DNA of 64,000 bases from Flavobacterium soli DSM 19725. GTDB taxonomy: Bacteria > Bacteroidota > Bacteroidia > Flavobacteriales > Flavobacteriaceae. Both the position numbers and the translations under genes were made by a program. This document shows, piece by piece, positions 24,007 to 33,844 of this stretch; within the stretch, counting starts at the first letter, position 1; each line of letters opens with the position of its first letter. The stretch spans positions 310,001 to 374,000 of the forward strand of contig NZ_AUGO01000003.1 in the NCBI RefSeq assembly GCF_000422705.1, given 5' to 3'. Below the pieces are notes generated by a model, which was not told the DNA's origin, searched no databases, and saw only the letters and a program-made list of their open reading frames with translations.

Positions 24007-26811
24007 TTAAGGATTGATCGTTAGAGAAGCGAAAATTTGCTGTCCGATAGATCCTGCTCCGATAACTTGGATGTAATCTTTTCCGAAAAGATTTGCAGCA
24101 CCTACTTTCAAGACTGATTTAATTACTGGAATCGCATAGTTAATTTGTGCATCAAAAACAGTGTTTTCAGGAACCATACCATCAGCAAAAGAAGCTTGCC
24201 ATAAATATTCGGTGTTCCATCTTACATTAACATTAAAACCAAAGTTTTTGAATAGTTTTGTGTTTCCTAAAGAAGCTTTGATTCTATGTTTTGGAGTATT
24301 GAAACCTGCAATGAATGAAGGATCTTTTGATTGGTCAAATTCAAAATCAGAGAAGTTGTAATTTGCTCCAATTTCGAAATCTTTGTATACTTTTTTAGAT
24401 AGACCTAAACCAAATCCCATAGAAGTTACGGTTTCTGTCGTGTTTGTATATACTTGGAATACACGTCTATCTCCGTTTGAAATTGCTTGAAGACCTAAAA
24501 GAACTTCAGGATTTGTTAAGTCTGAACCTACAACTCCATAATAAGGATTAATTACTCTTGAAGTACTCATGAAGTCATTATAAATATTATAGTAGATATT
24601 AGTGTCAACTGACAATCCATTTTCTAATACTGATTTATAACCTACTTCAAATGCTTTAACTTGTTCTGGTTTAACAAGGCTAACGTTTGCAATTTCTAAA
24701 TCTGCAGGATTTTGTGTTTGTGCAAATCTTGTTACTGATGGAACTGAATATACTGGAGTGTTGTAGGCATCATTTCCTGTTAAAGTTACTGTTGATGGAT
24801 TGCCTAGAGCCTGTCCAGCAGCACTCACATTCATAGTTTCTACATAACGATCAAGGTTTTCTGCAGCAGAACCAATCAAAGCAAATGGTCCTAAATCTAA
24901 ACCAATATATTGATCTTGAGTTGTAGGGTTTCTAAAACCTGTTTGGAAGGAAGCTCTAAAATTGTGATTTTTTTGTTTGCCAGCAGTATATACAAAGGAG
25001 ATTCTTGGAGAATATTGTCCTTCGAAATTTTGAGATTTGTCATAACGAACAGATCCTGTGAATTTTAAACGGTCATCCATGAATTTCTTTTGCATTTGGG
25101 TGTAAATACCGAATTCATTATAAGTAATCGGACCATCAAAATCCGTAAAAATAGTTCCTTTCGAATTTAATTCATATTGTCTAACGGAACCTCCAAGTTG
25201 AAATTCTGCAAAATCAATTAAATCTTTAAAGTTATAATTTGCATCTGAATGATAAATTTTTGATTCATCTTGAAATTGTGCTCCAGTTGTTAGATCTGGA
25301 TTGGTGATTACGCTGTTAAGTGCTTGATTGAATTGTGCAGTTCCCGGAAGATACCTGGCATCTCCCGAAGGATTAGGTTGTGGAATGTTTAAAGCATTTA
25401 ATCCTGGAATTGGAATGTTGTTGTCGGCAAAATTTCTTGCATTTGCAGCTGCTTGGTTAGCATTTGCACCTAAGAATAATTGCGATAATTGGAATGCTGT
25501 TCCGTAATCGGTAAACCAACCCACATCCGATTTCCAAGCTCTGTTAACATTCCAACCTGCGAAACGCATATCGTAAGAATTTCCAGCATCCTCAGTTGTC
25601 ATATACCCTCTAACAAAGAAATTCTTTCCTTTTACTTCTACTTTGGTTTGGTCCATGTAGAAATCTTTCAAAGAATATCTGTTAGCACCTTGATAAATAG
25701 TGTTTCCAAAACCTAATTTATGTTGCAAGATAATTTCGAAGTCATTTGCCCAAGGCTTGAAGTGTAAAGAGAAATCTGCTTTAACGCTTTCTACTTTGTT
25801 ATCGGTCAAATCTTGTTCTCTATAACCTGTTCTACTAACCTGCCCTATGTTTGGAATAAAGGTAGTTACCTCGTCACCATACGTGTTTAGTCCATCATAA
25901 TTTTGATTGTCGGCATGGCTTGTTCCGCCCGTCATACTTCTTGAATCGTTTGCAATCCATTCTGTACCATTCATGAAATTGAAATTTACTTTTACTGCAA
26001 AGTGTGGTGTAAAAGCATGGGCGGCACGAATTCCAAAATCCCTGTAGGTATTGTCTCCTGCAGCATCTTGAGAAGTTATTCCTTGTTTATAATAGGTGCT
26101 GATTCCTTGACTTGTAAACGGACTTCTACTGTTCATGAATAATATTCCGTTGAAGGCATTTGCACCATATAATGCAGATGAAGCTCCAGGTAAAAGCTCT
26201 ACACTGGCTACATCTAGTTCTGAAAGTCCAATCAAGTTACCTAAAACGAAATTTAAGGCTGGAGATGAATTGTCCATTCCGTCCACTAACTGCATAAAAC
26301 GTGTGTTTGCTACTGTTGCAAAACCTCTCGTATTGATGGATTTGAACGACAAACTACTCGTGTTGAAGTGTACTTCTTTTAGATTTTCTAATCCATCATA
26401 AAAGGTTGGAGAAGTTGTATTTCTAATTTCTTGAAGTCCCATTCTTTCTATAGTAACCGGAGATTCAAGTACTCTTTCAGGAGTTCTAGAAGCAGAAACT
26501 ACAATTTCATTAAGTTTATTTTCTTCTTCCAAAAGTTTCACATTCACTGTTTGGTTATTACTAGTGATGTTGACTCTTTGACTAAGGAATCCAACACTAG
26601 AAATCTCAATAACATAAGGAGGTTGTTTGGATGTTTTTAGGCTAAATTTTCCGTCGGAGTCAGCGATTGTTCCAATGCTTTCTCCAACAATGGCAATATT
26701 GGTTCCTGGAAGAGGCATACCATTACTGTCTGTAATAGATCCCGAAATTGTATTTTGAGCAAAAGAAATGCCACAAAAAAACAATGACAAAATAATAAAA
26801 TACACTTTCAT
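24007..26811 (-). CDS. TonB-dependent outer-membrane receptor with carboxypeptidase-regulatory-like domain
   Basis: 934 residues with signal peptide MKVYFIILSLFFCGISFA. An N-terminal CarboxypepD_reg-like domain (about 20-105; ISGSITDSNGMPLPGTNIAI) is followed by a TonB box-like region (LNEIVVSASRTPERVLESPV), the plug domain (about 115-225; GASSALYGANAFNGILFM) and a 22-strand barrel type C-terminus ending in ASLTINP. Such receptors import large or scarce substrates using TonB-ExbBD energy. It is first in the transcript with the SGNH lipoprotein. No SusD gene is adjacent, so it is not a classical Sus pair; lipid or lipophilic cargo is suggested only by the partner. Confidence 0.92.
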   Translation of the reverse strand: MKVYFIILSLFFCGISFAQNTISGSITDSNGMPLPGTNIAIVGESIGTIADSDGKFSLKTSKQPPYVIEISSVGFLSQRVNITSNNQTVNVKLLEEENKLNEIVVSASRTPERVLESPVTIERMGLQEIRNTTSPTFYDGLENLKEVHFNTSSLSFKSINTRGFATVANTRFMQLVDGMDNSSPALNFVLGNLIGLSELDVASVELLPGASSALYGANAFNGILFMNSRSPFTSQGISTYYKQGITSQDAAGDNTYRDFGIRAAHAFTPHFAVKVNFNFMNGTEWIANDSRSMTGGTSHADNQNYDGLNTYGDEVTTFIPNIGQVSRTGYREQDLTDNKVESVKADFSLHFKPWANDFEIILQHKLGFGNTIYQGANRYSLKDFYMDQTKVEVKGKNFFVRGYMTTEDAGNSYDMRFAGWNVNRAWKSDVGWFTDYGTAFQLSQLFLGANANQAAANARNFADNNIPIPGLNALNIPQPNPSGDARYLPGTAQFNQALNSVITNPDLTTGAQFQDESKIYHSDANYNFKDLIDFAEFQLGGSVRQYELNSKGTIFTDFDGPITYNEFGIYTQMQKKFMDDRLKFTGSVRYDKSQNFEGQYSPRISFVYTAGKQKNHNFRASFQTGFRNPTTQDQYIGLDLGPFALIGSAAENLDRYVETMNVSAAGQALGNPSTVTLTGNDAYNTPVYSVPSVTRFAQTQNPADLEIANVSLVKPEQVKAFEVGYKSVLENGLSVDTNIYYNIYNDFMSTSRVINPYYGVVGSDLTNPEVLLGLQAISNGDRRVFQVYTNTTETVTSMGFGLGLSKKVYKDFEIGANYNFSDFEFDQSKDPSFIAGFNTPKHRIKASLGNTKLFKNFGFNVNVRWNTEYLWQASFADGMVPENTVFDAQINYAIPVIKSVLKVGAANLFGKDYIQVIGAGSIGQQIFASLTINP

Positions 26812-27101
26812 TTGATTTTGATTTTGTTGGTTAGTGTAGCCAAAGTACGAATATTTTTGATATTAATAAAAATAGTGTACTATATTTTGAGAATCATTAA
26901 AAAAAGCAAACCTTTATTGTGTATTTTATATTATATGATTTTTATGTTTTTGTTAACGTTTTGTAAATTACCTTGATGAAAATATTATGCAAGCATATAA
27001 TTAAGGTGGAAAAATAAATAATCTCTAAAAAAATCAATCCTTAAAATAAATAAAAAAAAGACGAGATAAACTCGCCTTTTTTCTAATTTAAATGTAAAAA
27101 A
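26812..27101. other. AT-rich intergenic region between TonB receptor and glmS
   Basis: Holds the leader of the TonB receptor and the glmS terminator (27053-27082). A minus-strand GTACTTTG at 26841-26848 resembles, but does not match, the TAnnTTTG element. No open frame or structured RNA is apparent. Confidence 0.5.
27053..27082 (-). terminator. Terminator after glmS
   Basis: AAAAAAGACGAG pairs with CTCGCCTTTTTT with one A-C mismatch around an ATAAA loop, with a T-run on the minus strand, about 20 nt after the glmS stop. Confidence 0.75.
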
Positions 27102-28949
27102 TTATTCTACCGTCACTGATTTTGCCAAATTTCTTGGCTGATCAACATTGCATTCTCTCATCACTGCAATGTGATATGATAATAATTGAAGAGGAATTGT
27201 AGTCAACAATGGCGACAATGCATCAACTGTATCTGGAATTTCGATTACATAATCTGCAAGTTCACGAACCTGGGTATCGCCTTTAGTTACAACTGCAATA
27301 ATTTTACCGCTTCTAGATTTTATTTCTTGGATATTACTTACCACTTTGTCATAATGACCTTGTTTTGGAGCAATTACAATTACTGGCATGTGCTCGTCGA
27401 TCAAGGCAATAGGACCGTGTTTCATTTCTGCAGCAGGATATCCTTCGGCATGAATGTATGAAATTTCTTTTAATTTCAAAGCTCCTTCTAATGCTACTGG
27501 GAAGTTGTATCCTCTACCAAGATAAAGACAATTTGGTGCATCTTTAAAAACAGCAGCAATTTCTTTTGCTTTGTTGTTTGTAAGCAAAGCTTCTTCTACT
27601 TTTTCTGGAATGATTTCCAATTCTTGTAAATATCTGTGGAAATCAGAGTTTGAAAGTGTTCCTTTTGCTTTAGCAATTCGTAAAGCAATCATAGTTAAAA
27701 CTGTGATTTGTGTAGTGAACGCTTTTGTAGAAGCAACTCCAATTTCTGGCCCAGCATGAGTATAAGCTCCAGCATGGGTTTCTCTTGAAATTGATGAACC
27801 TACAACATTACAAACTCCAAAAACGAAAGCACCGTTATCTTTTGCTAATTTTATAGCAGCCAAAGTATCAGCAGTTTCTCCTGATTGGGAGATTGCAATC
27901 ACAACATCTCCTTTATTGATAATTGGATTTCTATATCTAAATTCCGAAGCATATTCAACTTCAACAGGAATTCTTGTAAACTCTTCGATGATATATTCAG
28001 CAACTAAGCCAGCATGCCAAGAAGTACCACAGGCTACAATAAGGATTCTGTCAGCATTTAAAAAACGCTCCAGATTATCCTCAATACCAGCCATTTGGAT
28101 AATACCTTTGTTTGCATGAAGTCTACCTCTATAGGTGTCTTTGATTACATTTGGTTGTTCATAGATTTCTTTAAGCATAAAGTGATCATAACCACCTTTT
28201 TCAATTTGCTCAAGGTTCATTTGTAGTTCTTGAACATAAGGATCTACCAATGAATCATCTTTAATTTTACGTATTTTTAATCCTTTATTCAAACGAACAA
28301 TTGCCATCTCTTCATCTTCCAGATAGATTGCATTTGAAGTATATTCAATAAAAGGTGAAGCATCAGAAGCGATGAAAAACTCACCTTCTCCAACACCAAT
28401 GGCTAAAGGACTTCCCAAACGCGCTACCACTATTTCATTTGGTTTTTTTGTATCAAACACACAAATAGCATAAGCTCCAACCACTTGATTTAGAGCAACT
28501 TGAACTGCCTTCCCTAATTTAAGGTTATCTTTCTTCTGAACTTCTTCGATTAGATTTACTAAAACCTCGGTATCTGTATCGGAATGAAAAACATAACCTC
28601 TTTTGATCAATTCGGTTTTCAAGGGCTGATAGTTTTCAATAATACCGTTATGGATTATTGCAAGTTCCCCTGAATTAGAAAGGTGTGGGTGTGAATTCAC
28701 ATCGTTAGGAACTCCATGAGTTGCCCATCGGGTGTGTCCCATTCCTATGTTTCCATTGGTTGTGATTTCCTTTGAAGATTTTTCTTCCAAGTCTGAAACT
28801 TTACCTTTTGTTTTGGAAAGTTTTAAATTCTCTCCATCAAAAAGCATAACTCCAGCACTGTCATATCCTCTGTATTCTAGTCTTTTAAGTCCTTTTATAA
28901 CAATAGGATAAGCTTCTCTATGTCCTATATAACCTACGATTCCACACAT
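27102..28949 (-). CDS. glmS: Glutamine--fructose-6-phosphate aminotransferase (isomerizing)
   Basis: 615 residues. GlmS makes glucosamine-6-phosphate from fructose-6-phosphate and glutamine, the entry to UDP-GlcNAc, peptidoglycan and LPS. The N-terminal Ntn-type glutaminase begins MCGIVGYIGHREA (catalytic Cys2) with GHTRWATHG and HNGIIENY. Two SIS domains follow (ACGTSWHAG, SQSGETADT; YLGRGYNFPVALEGALKLKE), ending NLAKSVTVE, the canonical C-terminus. Normal family length. It is last in an operon with the DUF4270 lipoprotein (9-nt gap) and the GT5-like protein. No glmS ribozyme-like leader is seen. Confidence 0.98.
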   Translation of the reverse strand: MCGIVGYIGHREAYPIVIKGLKRLEYRGYDSAGVMLFDGENLKLSKTKGKVSDLEEKSSKEITTNGNIGMGHTRWATHGVPNDVNSHPHLSNSGELAIIHNGIIENYQPLKTELIKRGYVFHSDTDTEVLVNLIEEVQKKDNLKLGKAVQVALNQVVGAYAICVFDTKKPNEIVVARLGSPLAIGVGEGEFFIASDASPFIEYTSNAIYLEDEEMAIVRLNKGLKIRKIKDDSLVDPYVQELQMNLEQIEKGGYDHFMLKEIYEQPNVIKDTYRGRLHANKGIIQMAGIEDNLERFLNADRILIVACGTSWHAGLVAEYIIEEFTRIPVEVEYASEFRYRNPIINKGDVVIAISQSGETADTLAAIKLAKDNGAFVFGVCNVVGSSISRETHAGAYTHAGPEIGVASTKAFTTQITVLTMIALRIAKAKGTLSNSDFHRYLQELEIIPEKVEEALLTNNKAKEIAAVFKDAPNCLYLGRGYNFPVALEGALKLKEISYIHAEGYPAAEMKHGPIALIDEHMPVIVIAPKQGHYDKVVSNIQEIKSRSGKIIAVVTKGDTQVRELADYVIEIPDTVDALSPLLTTIPLQLLSYHIAVMRECNVDQPRNLAKSVTVE

Positions 28950-28958
28950 ATACTTTAA

Positions 28959-30680
28959 TTAATTAGGTTTTGTATAATAAATTTCAAGTTTCACTCTTTT
29001 ATCAAAAGGAACATTTATTCCGGTGCCATGCAGAACGGTTCCTAAGGGATTCATTACAGAAGCTTGGGGAACTCGGTCAATAATCACTTTTCCGTCATTA
29101 TTAAGCACTGGTGTTTCAAGCCAAGCATTTTGATTGTTTTCAATTGCCTCTGTAATCACCAATCCCAATCTAACATTGGTTGAGTCACTTTCTTTGACCA
29201 GATTTCTAATATGATTTGTAATTCTAACTCTGTATTTTGTTCCTTTTTTAGTAACTTCACCTCTCTGGATAAGACCGTCGTGAATGAATTTATTGAATTT
29301 AGGAAGACCCAGTGTAGTGGTTTGATCACTAAAATAATCAAACAGCGGTCGTTTGTTTTTTACATCATATAGATAAACTCTTTGGGGTTCATCATCCTTG
29401 TTAATGGAATTCATTTTGTCTGTGTCGATATGAAAAGTCAAGTTAGCTTCGTTAATCAACCAGTTTTTTGTTTTTACATTGTATCTAATAATATCTAGCT
29501 CATCAGGAACTTCATTTGGTTGGCCATTAGGTTCACCTGTAACATCGTCAATGCCAAAATTATCAGGTCCAAATAAGTCTATTAGCGTCACTGATCCTTG
29601 TCCACCTTTTAGGTATAATTTTTCATCACCAACAATTGTATCGAAGTTTTGAAGTGCTGCGGCATATTCTGCACTTGGGGTGTTGTTAAATAAGTTTACC
29701 GTATTTCCTGTTAATCTTAATACGAATGTTTTAGCTAACATGATTGGTTCATTAGGATAAAGGGCATCGGTATCTGGGAACTTCGTTGGAACGCCATCTT
29801 TTACTTCCGAATATTCACGGTAATGCAATGTAACATCTGCATCCGAGAAACGAAATTTCATAAGTGTTCCCGAAGCGGCATCTTCTACATGAAAATATAA
29901 ACCTCTAAAATACTCTTTAAAAATGCTATTATTAATCAATTTTCCATCTGGAGCATTGATGATTTTGTTCTTGAAAAAAGCGGTATCAAGATGCAATCTA
30001 ATTCTTGGCGTTAGTCTAGCTTCGATATTTGTTGCAGTGTCTTTCGCTCTAAGACCTTTATCTCTTTTATACGTAATGATTTCTTTGAGACTTGTTTCAA
30101 ATTCAGTATTTTCTTTTGGATTAGAACTGTTGTTTAATACGTTTCCAATTTTGTAGGTATTGAAATTGGTGTCATCAGAATAATATTTCTGAGTATCTTC
30201 AAAATCTGGTGGAATTAGATCATTTAATACCACACCTGATTCGAATATTTTTAAATTGATTTTACCAGAACCATAAATAGAATCTAATTCATAAATTCCA
30301 TTGCCATCTGAATCGGTTTCGGTTTTTCTGCTAAAATAAGGAATAGAAAGTACAACACTGTCAAGTTCAATAAATTTTTCTAAATCGAAAGTAGGGTTTG
30401 CTGTAGCCATTTGGATCTGGCTCACAAAATCAGCTTTTGTTTTTCCGAAAACAGGGTTGTTGTAAATTCCCAAAGAATTAATCAACATATTGTTGGATTG
30501 GACAGCACCTGTAGCTTGATTGAATGCCACAACTGTTGATAAATCATCTGGAAGTAAGTCAAAATGGTCTTCGCCAATGACATCCGAACCTATTTCGTTA
30601 AAATCTTTGTCACAAGAAGCCAATAAAAATAATGTTGTTGCAACAAATACTATTGACTTGAAAATTGAACTCTTATTCAT
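28959..30680 (-). CDS. DUF4270 lipoprotein
   Basis: 573 residues with a lipoprotein signal (SIVFVATTLFLLASCDKDF, lipid Cys at about 23) and the DUF4270 opening NEIGSDVIGEDHFDLLPDDLSTVVAFNQATGAVQS-like pattern. The rest is predicted beta-rich and has no catalytic motif that I recognise. DUF4270 is widespread in Bacteroidota and of unknown function. Its position between a glycogen-synthase-like gene and glmS, with gaps of 22 and 9 nt, is a clear operon and is the usual neighbourhood I would expect in Flavobacteriia; a cell-envelope role is plausible but not shown. Confidence 0.85.
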   Translation of the reverse strand: MNKSSIFKSIVFVATTLFLLASCDKDFNEIGSDVIGEDHFDLLPDDLSTVVAFNQATGAVQSNNMLINSLGIYNNPVFGKTKADFVSQIQMATANPTFDLEKFIELDSVVLSIPYFSRKTETDSDGNGIYELDSIYGSGKINLKIFESGVVLNDLIPPDFEDTQKYYSDDTNFNTYKIGNVLNNSSNPKENTEFETSLKEIITYKRDKGLRAKDTATNIEARLTPRIRLHLDTAFFKNKIINAPDGKLINNSIFKEYFRGLYFHVEDAASGTLMKFRFSDADVTLHYREYSEVKDGVPTKFPDTDALYPNEPIMLAKTFVLRLTGNTVNLFNNTPSAEYAAALQNFDTIVGDEKLYLKGGQGSVTLIDLFGPDNFGIDDVTGEPNGQPNEVPDELDIIRYNVKTKNWLINEANLTFHIDTDKMNSINKDDEPQRVYLYDVKNKRPLFDYFSDQTTTLGLPKFNKFIHDGLIQRGEVTKKGTKYRVRITNHIRNLVKESDSTNVRLGLVITEAIENNQNAWLETPVLNNDGKVIIDRVPQASVMNPLGTVLHGTGINVPFDKRVKLEIYYTKPN

Positions 30681-30702
30681 GCTTAATTTTAAAATAATTT
30701 AT

Positions 30703-31509
30703 TTATAGAACCTTGGTTTTGTAGAAGTTAGTATACACTTCTGCAAATTTTTCTTTCGGTGTGAAAGGTAAAAAAGGTTTTCCTGATGATTCTATAAATT
30801 TTGTTAAACTTGGCGACACGCTTTCTGATGCTATAATGACTGCATCTGAGTGCATTACCGAAGCTCTTATGATATTTTCGTAGTTAGGAATTTCTAAGTC
30901 AGCAATTAAATCTGCTGGAACTCCATCAAATTTCACTTTGTCTATCATTTTTTTATCCAAAGTCCCGTCGAAAGACTGGCTGTAGACAGAAGTAACGATT
31001 TTAGTATCAGCAAATAAAGCTTCATCTTTATAATAATGCTTCATGTAAATTGGTAGCATTGCAGCAAGCCAACCGTGAACATGAATAATATCTGGAACCC
31101 AATTCAATTTCTTTACGGTTTCAACTACTCCTTTTGCAAAGAAAATGGCTCTTTCGTCATTGTCAGGATATAGAACACCTTCCTCATCTGTGAAAGTCGC
31201 CTTTCTTTTGAAGTATTCATCATTGTCGATAAAATAAACCTGAATTCTTTCTTTTGGAATCGAAGCTACCTTAATAATTAGCGGCATATCAAGGTCGTTA
31301 ACAACTAAATTCATACCTGAAAGTCTTATAACTTCATGTAACTGATGTCGTCTTTCATTGATATTGCCATAGCGTGGCATAAAAATTCTAATTTGTCCTC
31401 CTTGGTCATTGATCATTTTCGGAACATCATACGATGTTGATGAAACTTCATTTTCTGCCAGGTAAGGCACCACTTCAGATGATACGAATAATATCCTCTT
31501 TTCCTCCAT
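30703..31509 (-). CDS. GT5 (glycogen/starch synthase)-like protein, N-terminal domain only
   Basis: 268 residues from the ATG at 31509 (TTG at 31536 rejected). It matches the N-terminal Rossmann domain of glycogen/starch synthases: RILFVSSEVVPYLAENEVSS, DVPKMINDQGGQIRIFMPRYG, VYFIDNDEYF and PDIIHVHGWLAAMLPIYM. The K-x-G-G-L ADP-glucose loop near the start is degraded to AENEVSS, and the whole C-terminal GT-B domain carrying the donor site is missing. The next gene follows after 22 nt, so there is no frameshifted remainder. It is therefore probably not a glycogen synthase; a regulatory or glycan-binding role is possible. First gene of the operon with DUF4270 and glmS. Confidence 0.8.
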   Translation of the reverse strand: MEEKRILFVSSEVVPYLAENEVSSTSYDVPKMINDQGGQIRIFMPRYGNINERRHQLHEVIRLSGMNLVVNDLDMPLIIKVASIPKERIQVYFIDNDEYFKRKATFTDEEGVLYPDNDERAIFFAKGVVETVKKLNWVPDIIHVHGWLAAMLPIYMKHYYKDEALFADTKIVTSVYSQSFDGTLDKKMIDKVKFDGVPADLIADLEIPNYENIIRASVMHSDAVIIASESVSPSLTKFIESSGKPFLPFTPKEKFAEVYTNFYKTKVL

Positions 31510-31547
31510 ATTGTGTTGTACTTTGTATATTGCCAATAAATAACGTG

Positions 31548-31555
31548 CAAAATTA
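31548..31555 (-). promoter_or_regulatory. -7 element for the GT5-like/DUF4270/glmS operon
   Basis: Minus-strand TAATTTTG is an exact TAnnTTTG match, 38 nt upstream of the ATG at 31509. It is divergent from the panC element at 31587. The -33 element is unclear. Confidence 0.5.
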
Positions 31556-31586
31556 CAAAAATTTATGCAGTTATTAACTAATATCT

Positions 31587-31594
31587 TAAGTTTG
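31587..31594 (+). promoter_or_regulatory. -7 element for panC-panD
   Basis: TAAGTTTG is an exact TAnnTTTG match, 21 nt upstream of the panC ATG. No strong TTG -33 element is visible. Confidence 0.5.
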
Positions 31595-31615
31595 CACCTT
31601 ATTTAATGTTAAGCT

Positions 31616-32464
31616 ATGCTCATTTTCTCTACTCAAGCTGATTTAAAAGCACATTTAAAATCGGTTTCTTCTTCAAAAATAACAATTGGTTTTGTTCCAA
31701 CCATGGGAGCTTTGCACAAAGGGCATCTCTCGCTTATGACAGAATCTTTAAAGGAAAATGACTTGACAGTGGTGAGCATTTTTGTAAATCCGACACAATT
31801 TAACAACAAAGAGGATTTGGAAAAATATCCCAGAACTCTCGAAAGTGATGTGGAGAAAATGAAAACACTTGACGATGCTATTATCGTTTTTGCTCCATCA
31901 GTCGATGATATTTATGAAGGAAAAACCATTTCACAATCATTTGATTTTGATGGCTTGGAAAATCAGATGGAAGGCAAGCATAGACCCGGACATTTTGACG
32001 GTGTTGGCACAATTGTAAAACGTCTTTTTGAGATAGTAACTCCTACAAATGCCTATTTTGGAGAAAAAGATTTTCAGCAATTGCAAATTGTAAAAAAGAT
32101 GGTCGAAAAGGCAAAACTTCCCGTAAATGTTATCGGAAGACCTATCTTTAGAGAAAAAAATGGCTTAGCAATGAGTTCCAGAAACGAACGATTGACTGCC
32201 GAAGAAAAAGAAAAAGCTGCCATCATAAACAAAACGTTACTGGAAGCAAAAGAGCAATTTGGCACGAAAAATGCAAATGAAATTATCGAATGGGTTGAAA
32301 AAACATTCAAAAAAGAAACTGATTTTAAATTAGAATATTTTGAAATTGCTGATGAATCTACCTTATTACCGATAGAAACAAAAGTGGATGGCAAAAAATA
32401 CAGAGCTTTCATTGCTGTTTTTGTTAACGAAATCAGATTGATAGATACAATTTCATTAAATTAA
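31616..32464 (+). CDS. panC: Pantothenate synthetase
   Basis: 282 residues. It ligates pantoate and beta-alanine with ATP to give pantothenate, the vitamin B5 core of coenzyme A. It has the nucleotidyltransferase HIGH-type motif [16 protein letters not shown], the pantoate-binding [48 protein letters not shown] and the KMSKS-like MSSRNERL. The ATG at 31616 gives the normal N-terminus. It is followed 13 nt later by panD, which supplies its beta-alanine. Confidence 0.97.
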   Translation: MLIFSTQADLKAHLKSVSSSKITIGFVPTMGALHKGHLSLMTESLKENDLTVVSIFVNPTQFNNKEDLEKYPRTLESDVEKMKTLDDAIIVFAPSVDDIYEGKTISQSFDFDGLENQMEGKHRPGHFDGVGTIVKRLFEIVTPTNAYFGEKDFQQLQIVKKMVEKAKLPVNVIGRPIFREKNGLAMSSRNERLTAEEKEKAAIINKTLLEAKEQFGTKNANEIIEWVEKTFKKETDFKLEYFEIADESTLLPIETKVDGKKYRAFIAVFVNEIRLIDTISLN

Positions 32465-32477
32465 TTACCTTTGCCCC

Positions 32478-32828
32478 ATGCAAATTGAAGTAGTAAAATC
32501 CAAGATTCACCGTGTTACGGTAACTGGAGCAGATTTAAATTATATAGGAAGCATCACTATAGACGAAGCTTTGATGGAAGCTTCAAATATTATTGAAGGT
32601 GAGAAAGTTGCTATCGTAAATATTAACAATGGAGAACGTTTAGAAACCTATGCAATTAAAGGAAATCGAAATAGTGGCGACATTACGCTAAATGGTCCAG
32701 CTGCTCGAAAAGTACAAAAAGGAGACATTATCATTATCATTTCATACGGGATTTTAGATTTTGAAGAAGCAAAATCATTCAAACCAACTTTGGTATTTCC
32801 GAATGAAAAAGACAATTCCCTAACATAA
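32478..32828 (+). CDS. panD: Aspartate 1-decarboxylase (pyruvoyl enzyme)
   Basis: 116 residues. The proenzyme self-cleaves at Gly24-Ser25 in NYIGSITID to create the pyruvoyl cofactor, then decarboxylates aspartate to beta-alanine for Pan[32 protein letters not shown] and the [10 protein letters not shown] region are all standard. TACCTTTG, an exact -7 consensus, lies at 32466-32473 just before the start, so a nearly leaderless second transcript is possible besides read-through from panC. Confidence 0.97.
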   Translation: MQIEVVKSKIHRVTVTGADLNYIGSITIDEALMEASNIIEGEKVAIVNINNGERLETYAIKGNRNSGDITLNGPAARKVQKGDIIIIISYGILDFEEAKSFKPTLVFPNEKDNSLT

Positions 32829-32831
32829 GCC

Positions 32832-33794
32832 TTGAAACAAAAAATAAGCAATGCATTGTCAATCATCATCCCTCTTTTATTAGGGCTCGGATTGATGGCT
32901 TATTCTTATAAATCTTTCACTGATGAACAATTGGCAGTCATGCAAGCCTATTTCACGACAGCTGATTATAATTATGTACTCATATCGTTACTTCTTGCTG
33001 TTTCAGGTTATGTTTTAAGAGCCTATAGGTGGAAATATACTCTAACTCAAATTGGTTATGTTCCTGATTTTAAGCTCAATTTTTTAGCCGTTAGCATTGG
33101 ATATTTTGTCAATCTCACGATTCCTCGATCAGGTGAAGTTTCAAGGGCTTTGATTCTCAAAAAATACCAAGACATTCCTTTTGATAAGGCTTTTGGAACC
33201 ATTATCGGAGAACGAATCGTAGATTTTTTTATATTGTTGTTTTTTATTTTTCTTTCGTTAGTTGTTGAATTCGATACCCTAAAAAGTTTTCTTTTGAGTT
33301 ATATTCCTGTTGGAAAATTAATTCTGATTTTAGCCATTGGTTTAGTTGGATTTTTGATTTCGTTATACCTCTATTTTTATTCCAAATGGAAAATAATTCT
33401 AAACATAAAATCGAAGGTTGAAGGATTGAAAGAAGGTGCTTTAAGTATCTGGAAAATGCCCTACAAATGGGAGTTTTTAATTTACACCTTGCTGATTTGG
33501 TTTTCGTATGTCCTGATGTTTTATGCAGCAACATTTGCCTTAAAAGAAACGAGTAACATTACTTTTGGAACCGCTTTGGTCGCTTTTGTAATTGGAAGTT
33601 TAACCATCACTTTCACCAATGGAGGTTTCGGATTTTTTCCAGTTCTAATTGCAAAAATATTATTTCTCTACAATGTTCCAATCGAAGCTGGAAATGCTTT
33701 TGGTTGGATTGTGTGGACTTCACAGTTAATTATCACCGTCTTTTTAGGTCTTTTTTCCCTTTTTGCATTGCCGTTTGTAAGGAAAAACAAATAA
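32832..33794 (+). CDS. UPF0104/LPG-synthase-TM family membrane protein
   Basis: 320 residues with about eight transmembrane helices and family motifs ISLLLAVSGYVLRAYRWKY, SIGYFVNLTIPRSGEVSRALILKKYQ (continuous) and FGTIIGERIVDFFI, as in the flippase-like domain of lysylphosphatidylglycerol synthases (MprF) and YbhN/UPF0104 proteins. The aminoacyl-transfer domain of MprF is absent, so lipid translocation or an unknown role is likelier than lysyl transfer. The start is TTG at 32832, 3 nt after the panD stop; the next in-frame Met is at residue 22 inside TM1. It is probably co-transcribed with panC-panD. Confidence 0.82.
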   Translation: MKQKISNALSIIIPLLLGLGLMAYSYKSFTDEQLAVMQAYFTTADYNYVLISLLLAVSGYVLRAYRWKYTLTQIGYVPDFKLNFLAVSIGYFVNLTIPRSGEVSRALILKKYQDIPFDKAFGTIIGERIVDFFILLFFIFLSLVVEFDTLKSFLLSYIPVGKLILILAIGLVGFLISLYLYFYSKWKIILNIKSKVEGLKEGALSIWKMPYKWEFLIYTLLIWFSYVLMFYAATFALKETSNITFGTALVAFVIGSLTITFTNGGFGFFPVLIAKILFLYNVPIEAGNAFGWIVWTSQLIITVFLGLFSLFALPFVRKNK

Positions 33795-33844
33795 TTTACT
33801 ATATTGCTCTACTGATTCAAAACAAAATTAAAATCCAGTTGAGT

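Noticed and set aside
26812-27101. Promoter for the TonB receptor at GTACTTTG (26841-26848, minus)
   Set aside because: TA and TTTG are separated by one base rather than two, and there is no TTG at the -33 distance.
30703-31536. Frameshifted or decayed glycogen synthase
   Set aside because: The frame ends cleanly and the next gene starts 22 nt later, so no C-terminal remnant exists; a short form is more likely than a pseudogene.
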